Source of the DNA: an uncultured Collinsella sp.
GTDB lineage: Bacteria > Actinomycetota > Coriobacteriia > Coriobacteriales > Coriobacteriaceae
Length of the DNA: 12,062 bases
Assembly (NCBI GenBank): GCA_937934355.1
Contig: CALGZY010000227.1
Coordinates: 1-12,062 of the forward strand
Direction: 5' to 3'
This document shows positions 6,767-12,062 of this stretch, in pieces (position 1 is the stretch's first letter; each line of letters starts with the position of its first letter). Under the pieces are notes generated by a model, which did not search any database, was not told the origin of the DNA, and saw only the letters and a list, made by a program, of their open reading frames with translations. The translations under genes were made by a program, and so were the position numbers.

Positions 6767-7953
6767 GAGGAGCGTGTTTTGCCGAAGACTTTAAGCATGG
6801 CCGTTACGGGGCCCGGCTGGAAGCGTCGGCGCACGTCATCGAGACGCTCGGGGATATCGATATGCTGCGGGCAGTGACGCGCGCATTTGCCGCACTTGAC
6901 GCAATTGCTCACCAGCTTGGGCTCGCTCGTGCGCACCGCACTCGCCGTAAAGTATTGCGACAGCCCCGTAAACCAGCTGTGCGCATAGCTCGCGTTGTAG
7001 GCGGCAAAGCAGCCGGGAATGTTGATACCCTTGGGACATGGCATGCAGTAGCCGCATCCCGTGCAGGGCACGCGATTCGATTTTTCAAACTCATCCAGCA
7101 CGTGCGCGATCGTGTCGAGCTGGTTGGCAGTCATCGAATTCGGCAACGCGAGGTCTGCCAGTGACGAATTCTCGTCCACCTGCGCGGTATCGGTCATACC
7201 AGAAAGCAGCATCGTCACCTGAGGATGATTCCACACCCACGAAAGACCCCAGGCGGCAGGAGTGCGCAAATGCGGGTCACGGGCACTATCGAGCACAGCG
7301 CGGGCCCGTGGCGGCAGCTTGCCCGCTAAACGCCCGCCCAGCAGCGGCTCCATCACAAACACCGCGAGCCCGCGCTCCGCAGCCGCCATGAGTCCTGCCG
7401 TTCCCGCTTGGTAACGCTCGCCGGCATAGTTGTACTGTATCTGGCAAAAATCCCAGTCATATGCGTCAAGCATCGTCAGGAAATCCACCGCGCTGCCGTG
7501 GTACGAAAAACCAATCTGGCGAATACGCCCCGCCGCCTTTTGACACGCGATCCAGTCCTCAATGCCCAACGCCACCACACGTTCCCACTGGGTGGGCGAG
7601 GTAATGTTATGCATGAGGTAATAGTCGATATGGTCGGTCCGCAGGCGCCGCAGTTGCTCATCGAAGAACCGGTCGAAATCCTCCGCGCACTTGCACGAAG
7701 CATGCGGCAACTTGGTCGCCAGCAACACCCGGTCACGCAGCCCCAAGCGCTCAAGCGAGGCGCCCACGCACGCCTCGTTACCGGGATAGAGATACGCGGT
7801 GTCCAGATAATTAATCCCCTGCTCCACCGCACGGGAAATGATGGCATCGGCTGTCTTCGCATCCGGACGTCCCGGCGCACCGGGAAACCTCATGCAGCCC
7901 AGACCCAACGCCGAGATACGGTTGCCGCTTTTGGGGTCAACGCGATATTGCAC
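6763..7953 (-). CDS. aldo/keto reductase with C-terminal 4Fe-4S ferredoxin motifs
   Basis: This 396-residue protein joins an aldo/keto reductase barrel to a C-terminal iron-sulfur domain. The barrel has the expected catalytic residues: Asp51 in YLDTAYLY with Tyr56, Lys81 in ATKLPH and His115 in LMHN. The tail carries two clusters of cysteines: C297, C300, C303, C306 in CTGCGYCMPCP, and C351, C354, C357, C361 in CVKCGKCARHCP, each likely to hold a 4Fe-4S centre. Such fusions are common in anaerobes and probably couple reduction of an aldehyde or ketone to ferredoxin-type electron flow; the substrate is unknown. The GTG at 7953 is preferred because GGGAGG (7958-7963) lies just upstream and the family N-terminus starts there. 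The frame continues open to an ATG-like start at 8070, but that extension would cover the promoter. Confidence 0.92.
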   Translation of the reverse strand: MQYRVDPKSGNRISALGLGCMRFPGAPGRPDAKTADAIISRAVEQGINYLDTAYLYPGNEACVGASLERLGLRDRVLLATKLPHASCKCAEDFDRFFDEQLRRLRTDHIDYYLMHNITSPTQWERVVALGIEDWIACQKAAGRIRQIGFSYHGSAVDFLTMLDAYDWDFCQIQYNYAGERYQAGTAGLMAAAERGLAVFVMEPLLGGRLAGKLPPRARAVLDSARDPHLRTPAAWGLSWVWNHPQVTMLLSGMTDTAQVDENSSLADLALPNSMTANQLDTIAHVLDEFEKSNRVPCTGCGYCMPCPKGINIPGCFAAYNASYAHSWFTGLSQYFTASAVRTSEPKLVSNCVKCGKCARHCPQHIDIPERLDDVRRRFQPGPVTAMLKVFGKTRSS

Positions 7954-7957
7954 GGCC

Positions 7958-7963
7958 CCTCCC
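7958..7963 (-). promoter_or_regulatory. ribosome binding site fixing the GTG start of the aldo/keto reductase
   Basis: Minus-strand GGGAGG is followed by GGCC and GTG. The in-frame ATG at 7971 has no comparable site, so translation from the GTG, 39 codons inside the longest frame, is the better model. Confidence 0.6.
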
Positions 7964-8040
7964 TTCGCCATCAGCGCCCCGGCAAGGCGAAACACAATGG
8001 TCACGCAGCCGAAACATCGTGGAATCGCAATCGAGAACGT

Positions 8041-8070
8041 ATCGTAACGCAGTAGAAATCGAGCTGTCAC
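8041..8070 (-). promoter_or_regulatory. possible promoter of the aldo/keto reductase gene
   Basis: In minus-strand orientation GTGACA (plus 8065-8070) and TACGAT (plus 8041-8046) are separated by 18 bases. The -35 box matches five of six consensus positions and the -10 box four of six. It lies about 90 bases upstream of the chosen GTG. Confidence 0.35.
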
Positions 8071-8116
8071 GGCACCGCTTTAACATCAGCAAAAAGCCCG
8101 ATGAAAGGAGCCGGGC

Positions 8117-8311
8117 ATGACCACGCGCGAGGACGCCTACCCCTACCCCGGCGAGCAATACATCCTCTCGGTCGACCGCTATCAGATCGAGGTCATGGAC
8201 CATCTGGACGAGCTTCCCGCCACGGGTGCCGTCATCTTCTGCACCTTCCCCAAGGTCCGCGATGGCGTCGGATACCCCGCCCGCGTCTTTGCGGTCTGCC
8301 CTGCAGCGTAG
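8117..8311 (+). CDS. 64-residue cyclase-family (PF04199-like) C-terminal fragment, probable gene remnant
   Basis: The short frame has a good ribosome site, AAGGAG at 8105-8110, six bases before its ATG. The protein matches, from memory, only the last quarter of cyclase-family metal-dependent hydrolases (kynurenine formamidase relatives). The cues are an RYQIEVMDHLDELPATGA segment (21-38), then a FCTFPKVRDGVGYPARVFAVCP-like tail. The family is normally 200-260 residues and binds metal through an N-terminal HxGTHxD-type motif, which is absent here. An in-frame stop at 8102-8104 closes the frame upstream. It is therefore either a truncated remnant whose 5' part was deleted, or a minimal protein retaining one sub-domain. 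Catalysis is unlikely. It is divergent from the aldo/keto reductase gene and lies upstream of the reductase gene at 8433. Confidence 0.6.
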   Translation: MTTREDAYPYPGEQYILSVDRYQIEVMDHLDELPATGAVIFCTFPKVRDGVGYPARVFAVCPAA

Positions 8312-8387
8312 CGTCCAGGCAAACGTTTCTTTTTTATAACAGCCGCCCCGCGCACCCATCAATCACCCCGGCAGCATACAATCCATC

Positions 8388-8413
8388 AGGCGCCCCTTAC
8401 GCGGGCGCCTTTT
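8388..8413 (+). terminator. hairpin with T-run just before the ketopantoate reductase gene
   Basis: Arms 8388-8395 and 8403-8410 form an 8-bp, almost all G-C stem with a 7-nt loop. A TTTT run (8410-8413), which starts inside the last pair, then ATAT follow. It would end transcription from the cyclase-like fragment. Its T-run stops only 4 bases before the ribosome site of the next gene, so any transcript for that gene from an upstream promoter must pass it. Confidence 0.7.
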
Positions 8414-8417
8414 ATAT

Positions 8418-8423
8418 GGGGAG
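8418..8423 (+). promoter_or_regulatory. ribosome binding site choosing the ATG at 8433
   Basis: GGGGAG ends directly at an in-frame ATG at 8424 but lies 9 bases before the ATG at 8433. Normal spacing favours the second, giving a protein that begins MQINKVAFIG. Confidence 0.75.
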
Positions 8424-8432
8424 ATGATTCAC

Positions 8433-9347
8433 ATGCAGATCAACAAGGTCGCCTTTATCGGCAAGGGCGGCGTCGGCCTGCTCTACGGCAGCATGATTGC
8501 CAAGGCCCTCGGCAATGACGCCGTCCAATACGTTATGGATGACGCCCGTTTTGAGCGTCACGCGGGCGATGCGCTCACCGTCAACGGAAAGCCTTGCGAT
8601 CTCACGTCCGTCCGTGCCAGCGAGGCAGCGCCCGCCGATCTGGTCATCCTGACGGTCAAGACCACCGGTCTCGACCGAGCACTCAAGACTATGGAGCGTG
8701 TCGTGGGGCCCAACACGCTCATCGCCTCGCTGTGCAACGGCATTACGAGCGAGCAAAAGATTGCCGAACGCTTTGGCTGGGAGCATACCGTTCTTGGTAT
8801 CTGCCAGGGCATGGACGCCGTGTTCCTCAACGGCGCGCTCACCTTTACCAATGCGGGCGAAATCCGCTTTGGCGCGGCGGCCGGCACGGACCCCGCAACC
8901 ATCACCGCGATCGACGAGCTCTATACGCGCTGCGGCATCGCCCATACCGTCGAGCGCGATATTGCGCACCGCATGTGGGCCAAACTCATGCTCAACGACG
9001 GCATCAACCAGACCTGCATGGCCTACGGCGGGACCTACGGAAGCGCCACGGAGCCGGGCTCCGAGCAGCGCCGCTGTTTTGTCTCCGCCATGCGCGAGAC
9101 GCTTGCGGTTGCCAACGCCGAGGGCGTTGAGCTGACCGAAGCAGACCTGACGCAAATGGTGCACCTCATCGAGGGAATCGACCCCGCCGGTATGCCCTCA
9201 ATGGCTCAGGACCGCATCGCGCAGCGCAAAACAGAGGTCGAGGAGTTCGCGGGCACCGTCCGCCGCCTCGCGGCCAAGCACGATATCCAGGTTCCGCAGA
9301 ACGAATGGCTCTATCAGCGCATTCGCGATATCGAGGCAAGCTGGTAG
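8433..9347 (+). CDS. ketopantoate reductase (PanE/ApbA) family protein
   Basis: This 304-residue cytosolic enzyme is built like 2-dehydropantoate 2-reductase, which uses NADPH to make pantoate for coenzyme A synthesis. The N-terminal Rossmann motif is FIGKGGVGLLYG at 8-19. Residues matching E. coli PanE are Lys76 in LTVKTT, Asn102 in LCNGI, the catalytic Lys184 and Asn188 in WAKLMLNDGINQ, and Glu268 in the KTEVEEF segment. SMAQD at 256-260 matches the substrate-loop motif. No other pantothenate gene is nearby, and many paralogues in this family reduce other 2-oxo acids, so the exact substrate is open. It may be transcribed alone; the hairpin at 8388-8413 sits just before its ribosome site, and the hairpin at 9385-9415 follows. 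Confidence 0.88.
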   Translation: MQINKVAFIGKGGVGLLYGSMIAKALGNDAVQYVMDDARFERHAGDALTVNGKPCDLTSVRASEAAPADLVILTVKTTGLDRALKTMERVVGPNTLIASLCNGITSEQKIAERFGWEHTVLGICQGMDAVFLNGALTFTNAGEIRFGAAAGTDPATITAIDELYTRCGIAHTVERDIAHRMWAKLMLNDGINQTCMAYGGTYGSATEPGSEQRRCFVSAMRETLAVANAEGVELTEADLTQMVHLIEGIDPAGMPSMAQDRIAQRKTEVEEFAGTVRRLAAKHDIQVPQNEWLYQRIRDIEASW

Positions 9348-9384
9348 CGCCAACGCGCCGCATTCAACAGCCTTAACAGCAAAA

Positions 9385-9415
9385 CCGCCGCAAGGGAACC
9401 TTTCCCCTGCGGCGG
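9385..9415. terminator. hairpin terminator between convergent genes
   Basis: An outer 8-bp stem (CCGCCGCA with TGCGGCGG), one mismatch, then five more pairs enclose a 3-nt loop. In minus-strand reading the stem is followed by TTTTGCTG, a good T-run for the small membrane protein gene. In plus-strand reading the tail CCTTCATCTT is weaker but may still serve the reductase gene. Confidence 0.75.
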
Positions 9416-9456
9416 CCTTCATCTTCGTCTATGACCGGCGGCCGATCTCACAACAG

Positions 9457-9663
9457 TTAACGTTGCGACCCCGGCACCTCGTCCTCATCGTCGCGGCAAA
9501 GAACCACGCCCGCGCTTCCCAGCAGTGCGGCCGCAATCAGCGCGCCGACCACGATAGGAGCAGTCCCGCATGTCCCCTGCATGCCCGCGACGAGCGCGAC
9601 CGTGGGACCAAGGCAGCCGAGCATCAACGCGACGGCGGCAACGGCAATATCTCGAGCATTCAC
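9457..9663 (-). CDS. small two-span membrane protein of unknown function
   Basis: The 68-residue product has two hydrophobic Gly/Ala-rich spans at about 5-27 and 35-56. They are joined by a short loop with Cys32 and followed by an acidic tail (RDDEDE). Cysteines occur at 17, 32 and 56. I do not recognise a family. The start is GTG, and the upstream ribosome site is weak (GGAAG or AAGTGG), which lowers confidence. In its favour, the frame carries a convincing membrane pattern and ends 42 bases from a hairpin whose T-run is on its strand. It seems to be a single-gene unit. Confidence 0.55.
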   Translation of the reverse strand: MNARDIAVAAVALMLGCLGPTVALVAGMQGTCGTAPIVVGALIAAALLGSAGVVLCRDDEDEVPGSQR

Positions 9664-9852
9664 AAGACCACTTCTTCCAAGAGAAAGACCTTATTTCTCA
9701 TGAACTAGTGTGCCCCGCATCCATACGCCCAGCGTACCGCCACGGTAAGGGCTCTGTTAACTCAAACGCGCATAAAGAACGGGCGGCTTTACGTTGCCTA
9801 AAAGCTCAGTAAAGACGTCCGCCCATCATGTGCCTATTTTGCTTATGGCAGA
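9664..9852. other. intergenic region with one hairpin
   Basis: No convincing frame is visible here. Apart from the hairpin at 9781-9824, I see only a small perfect palindrome (TACCG-CCA-CGGTA, near 9735-9747). A promoter for the small membrane gene should lie here on the minus strand, but no good -35/-10 pair is evident. Confidence 0.4.
9781..9824 (-). terminator. likely terminator of the secreted-protein gene
   Basis: GGGCGG-CTTTAC (9781-9792) pairs with GTAAAG (9809-9814) and CCGCCC (9819-9824), leaving a 4-base ACGT bulge and a 16-nt loop. In minus-strand reading it is followed by GTTCTTTAT. It lies about 30 bases past the stop of the secreted-protein gene. Confidence 0.55.
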
Positions 9853-10626
9853 TTACCAACCGGTGTAGTAGTCGGTGGTTCCGGCAGCGCAGCCGGAGTC
9901 ATAGACCTTGCAATCACCCTTGGAGCCCGTAAAGGTCGAGCCCTGGGCCATATCGCCCGCGGCAACAACGTAATAGCCGTCGGAATCGCGCCAAAAGCCC
10001 TCAGAATCCTGAGTCCATTCGCCCGTGCGATAGTGATAAAGCACATTGCTGCTGTAATAGGTCTCGCGGCGCCCGTTGTAGTTATTGACACCCGCAGAGC
10101 GCGTCAGGCCCGATCCGTTCGCATAGGACGCGGCAGACGCGTAGGACGGAGTGTAACCGGCGTTGTAGTACGAAGCCTGGGCGACCTCGGCAGCCTCCGC
10201 CTCGGCGGCAGCCTCGAGCGCTTCGCGCTTGGCACCCTCAAGCGCAGTGCGCAGCTCATCGAGCTCGGTCGACTTGGCGTCGACCTCCCCCATCGTCAAC
10301 AGGCTACCCGCACCGTCGATGCAACCCTGCAGCACAGCGCGCTCGTCATCGGTGGCATAGTCGCCATACATATTCATGATGATCTGAGCGCGCATCTCCA
10401 GGGAATCGCGCTTGGCCTCCATCGAGGCGTTCCACTCCTGCATGGAACCATAACCATCGCCGCGATAGTCAACGGGCTGTACCAGCGTCGTCTCGGACGG
10501 CGTAGATCCAACCGTATCGGATAGTGTTGCCGCGTGGGCATCAGTTGCACCGGCGCCCGCCAAAAGTGCCACGGTCAGAGCGGCGGAAAGGGCGGCGGCT
10601 TTCGGTTTTCGTGAATCGATCCTCAT
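9853..10626 (-). CDS. secreted protein with a helical middle and a C-terminal 3D/RlpA-like domain
   Basis: The 257-residue product starts with a classical signal peptide: a basic MRIDSRKPK, a hydrophobic stretch to residue 26, and an AHA cleavage site at 30-32. Residues 60-150 are rich in Ala, Glu and Leu and probably helical. Residues 151-180 are a Tyr/Ser/Ala/Gly linker. The C-terminal part from about 183 to 257 has the sequence pattern of a short double-psi barrel: VVAA, GSTF, KVYDSG with Asp243, and TDYY with Asp252. Cys239 and Cys246 may form a disulfide. In 3D and RlpA domains paired acidic residues act on peptidoglycan, so a cell-wall role is inferred but unproven. The ATG at 10626 fits the signal peptide; GGAGG (10638-10642) is 11 bases away, slightly long. 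The frame is open further upstream, but that part shows no protein-like features. Confidence 0.8.
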   Translation of the reverse strand: MRIDSRKPKAAALSAALTVALLAGAGATDAHAATLSDTVGSTPSETTLVQPVDYRGDGYGSMQEWNASMEAKRDSLEMRAQIIMNMYGDYATDDERAVLQGCIDGAGSLLTMGEVDAKSTELDELRTALEGAKREALEAAAEAEAAEVAQASYYNAGYTPSYASAASYANGSGLTRSAGVNNYNGRRETYYSSNVLYHYRTGEWTQDSEGFWRDSDGYYVVAAGDMAQGSTFTGSKGDCKVYDSGCAAGTTDYYTGW

Positions 10627-10720
10627 GTAGCTGGAAACCTCCGTAGTGCGTTTTTGCTGCGTTTGAGCTGCGTGTGATTCGATCGCGCTGCATAGTACCC
10701 CGAGCAAATCGCGACCTGCG

Positions 10721-10780
10721 GTTTTACTCAAAAGACGCACGTCAATTGCGTAAAACTCACATCCTCTCAACAGGAGTTTT
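10721..10780. repeat. three-arm inverted repeat block with mutually exclusive pairings
   Basis: GTTTTAC at 10721-10727 is complementary to GTAAAAC at 10750-10756. AAAACTC at 10752-10758 is complementary to GAGTTTT at 10774-10780. The middle arm is shared, so only one of the two 7-bp pairings can form in RNA. As DNA, the three sites may be operator copies for the downstream secreted-protein gene. Confidence 0.5.
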
Positions 10781-10792
10781 CCACAACTCGAA

Positions 10793-10838
10793 TGCATAAA
10801 GCGTGTCAAAAACCCTGTTTTTGCACCCGCTCTATGCA
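10793..10838. repeat. long imperfect extragenic hairpin next to the metY terminator
   Basis: TGCATA at 10793-10798 pairs with TATGCA at 10833-10838, followed by AGCG with CGCT. The inner stem is a perfect CAAAAAC-CCT-GTTTTTG at 10807-10823. Two mismatches and one bulge interrupt about 20 pairs. It lies directly beyond the T-run of the metY terminator in minus-strand reading. Confidence 0.6.
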
Positions 10839-10878
10839 AAAAAGGCGCCTGTGCAACCATTGTTCGCACAGGCGCCTT
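10838..10878 (-). terminator. intrinsic terminator of metY
   Basis: Arms 10842-10854 and 10866-10878 form a perfect 13-bp GC-rich stem with an 11-nt loop. In minus-strand reading the stem runs into TTTTTT. It lies about 60 bases past the metY stop. Confidence 0.92.
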
Positions 10879-10938
10879 GAGCAGGCATTTTATGCAGTTA
10901 TACCTATCGAGTCGCAAGGGGCCCTTGCACAAGTCGCC

Positions 10939-12062
10939 TTACTCGTCCAGCGCGGCGAAAGCCTGCTTCAGATCCCAAATGATATCCTCGGCGTTCTCGG
11001 TACCGATGGAAAGACGGATCGTGGAGGGCGTGATGTTCTGCTCGGCGAGCTCCTCGGCAGAGAGCTGGGAGTGCGTGGTGGTAGCCGGGTGCACGACGAG
11101 CGACTTGACGTCGGCCACGTTGGCGAGCAGCGAGAAGACCTGCAGATGGTCGATGAACTTCCAAGCTGCCTCCTGGCCACCCTTAATCTCAAAGGTAAAG
11201 ATCGAGGCACCGCCGTTGGGGAAGTACTTCTGATAGAGCTCGTGATCGGGGTGCTCAGACAGGCTCGGGTGGTTCACCTTGGCGACATGGCTATCACCAG
11301 CCAGGAACTCAACGACTTTCTTGGTGTTCTCGACATGACGGTCAACGCGCAGCGACAGAGTCTCGGTGCCCTGGAGCAGGATCCAAGCGTTGAACGGGCT
11401 GATGCAGGCGCCCTCGTCACGCAGCAGGATGGCGCGGACATAGGTTGCGAAGGCGGCGGGACCGGCAGCCTCGGCAAACGAGACGCCATGGTAGGAGGGG
11501 TTGGGCTCGGCGATCTGCTCATACTTGCCGCTCGCCTTCCAATCGAAGTTACCGCCGTCGACGATCACACCGCCCAGCGAGGTGCCGTGGCCGCCGATAA
11601 ACTTGGTTGCGGAGTGGACGACGATGTTGGCACCATGCTCCAGCGGACGGAACAGATACGGGGTGCCGAAGGTGTTGTCGACGACAACCGGTAAACCGTG
11701 CTTCTTGGCGATCTCGGAGATGGCGTCGATGTTGGGGATGTCGGAGTTGGGGTTGCCGAGCGTCTCAAGATAGATGACCGTGGTGTTGTCCTTGATGGCT
11801 CCCTCGACCTCGTCCAGGTTGTGGGCATCGACGAAGGTGGTCTCGACGCCAAACTGGGAGAGCGTATGCTCCAGCAGGTTGTAGGAGCCGCCGTAGATGG
11901 TCTTCTGAGCCACCACGTGGTCACCGGCCTGAGCAAGAGCCTGCAGGGTATAGGTGATGGCAGCAGCACCGGAGGCGACGGCGAGACCTGCCACGCCACC
12001 CTCGAGTGCGGCGATACGGTCCTCGAAGACGCCCTGGGTGGAGTTGGTCAGACGGCCGTAGA
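10939..12062 (-). CDS. metY: O-acetylhomoserine sulfhydrylase (aminocarboxypropyltransferase), 5' end outside the window
   Basis: The visible 374 codons are the C-terminal part of a PLP-dependent Cys/Met metabolism enzyme that makes homocysteine from O-acetylhomoserine and sulfide. The reading frame continues unbroken to the right edge, beginning YGRLTNSTQGVFEDRIAALE, so the true start lies outside; family members are about 425-430 residues. The PLP lysine is in HSATKFIGGHGTSLGG. Other typical segments are the VDNTFGTPY region and GADIVVHS-like GANIVVHS, then RLSIGTENAEDI near the C-terminus. The length of the middle region and these motifs favour MetY over cystathionine gamma-synthase, though a related sulfhydrylase cannot be fully excluded. 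Its promoter and any methionine or cysteine control element are beyond the window; a strong terminator follows at 10838-10878. Confidence 0.95.
   Translation of the reverse strand, partial: YGRLTNSTQGVFEDRIAALEGGVAGLAVASGAAAITYTLQALAQAGDHVVAQKTIYGGSYNLLEHTLSQFGVETTFVDAHNLDEVEGAIKDNTTVIYLETLGNPNSDIPNIDAISEIAKKHGLPVVVDNTFGTPYLFRPLEHGANIVVHSATKFIGGHGTSLGGVIVDGGNFDWKASGKYEQIAEPNPSYHGVSFAEAAGPAAFATYVRAILLRDEGACISPFNAWILLQGTETLSLRVDRHVENTKKVVEFLAGDSHVAKVNHPSLSEHPDHELYQKYFPNGGASIFTFEIKGGQEAAWKFIDHLQVFSLLANVADVKSLVVHPATTTHSQLSAEELAEQNITPSTIRLSIGTENAEDIIWDLKQAFAALDE

Larger units (their letters stand above)
10627..10938. other. 312-bp intergenic region with palindromic blocks
   Basis: This region separates the secreted-protein gene from metY on the same strand. 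It holds the metY terminator at 10838-10878, a long imperfect hairpin at 10793-10838, and a block of three related AAAAC/GTTTT arms at 10721-10780. The promoter of the secreted-protein gene should be here on the minus strand. A TTGACG occurs between the arms (plus 10741-10746), but no matching -10 box at standard spacing is convincing. Confidence 0.6.

Noticed and set aside
7408..8055. A 215-codon plus-strand frame
   Set aside because: It is antisense to the aldo/keto reductase, with no family motif and no ribosome site.
8096..8116. GCCCG/CGGGC hairpin with a T-run on the minus strand
   Set aside because: The stem has only five pairs, no minus-strand gene lies upstream for it to terminate, and it overlaps the ribosome site of the small frame. 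It may be chance.
10777..10785. TTTTCCACA, a DnaA-box-like nonamer
   Set aside because: It is a single copy with no AT-rich unwinding region or origin genes nearby, so it is expected by chance.
10792..11694. A 300-codon open frame on the plus strand
   Set aside because: It is antisense to metY, starts inside a hairpin and crosses the metY terminator.
11994..11994. Start of metY at an internal valine codon near 11994
   Set aside because: The frame and family similarity continue to the window edge, so the true start lies beyond base 12062.

Overview
The window is a stretch of a moderately GC-rich bacterial chromosome. It most resembles a Coriobacteriia gut actinobacterium of the Collinsella type. 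That placement is inferred from protein style, GTG and TTG starts with strong Shine-Dalgarno sites, and the side-by-side DUF3793 and flavodoxin genes; no rRNA or other phylogenetic marker is present. No tRNA, rRNA, CRISPR array, transposase or phage gene was seen.

Layout. Bases 1-1340 hold a plus-strand pair, DUF3793 then flavodoxin, behind a good sigma70-type promoter that overlaps a DtxR/IdeR-like palindrome. It ends in a perfect 16-bp bidirectional terminator. Bases 1366-4557 hold a minus-strand polar amino acid ABC importer in the order lipoprotein binding protein, permease, ATPase. A hairpin lies after the binding-protein gene, and the permease carries an unusual extracytoplasmic domain. 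Bases 4619-7953 hold three minus-strand genes: an aldo/keto reductase with C-terminal 4Fe-4S motifs, a Gfo/Idh/MocA oxidoreductase, and endonuclease IV (nfo). An 84-bp structured repeat sits in the leader of each of the last two. Bases 8117-9347 hold, on the plus strand, a 64-codon C-terminal piece of a cyclase-family hydrolase and a ketopantoate reductase-family gene. Bases 9457-10626 hold, on the minus strand, a small membrane protein and a secreted protein with a possible short double-psi barrel. Bases 10939-12062 hold the 3' part of an O-acetylhomoserine sulfhydrylase (metY) running off the right edge.

How the genes work together. The ABC operon is one uptake machine. The first pair looks like an iron-responsive electron-carrier unit. 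The remaining genes are mostly single housekeeping or accessory enzymes with separate signals.

The strongest candidate for something undescribed is the pair of 84-bp elements at 5501-5584 and 6683-6766. They align without gaps. Four consecutive stem pairs differ between them in a compensatory way, and nearly all imperfect pairs are tolerated only as G-U wobbles in minus-strand RNA. This points to a mobile or repeated element, or an RNA leader, selected as RNA in the sense of the flanking genes.
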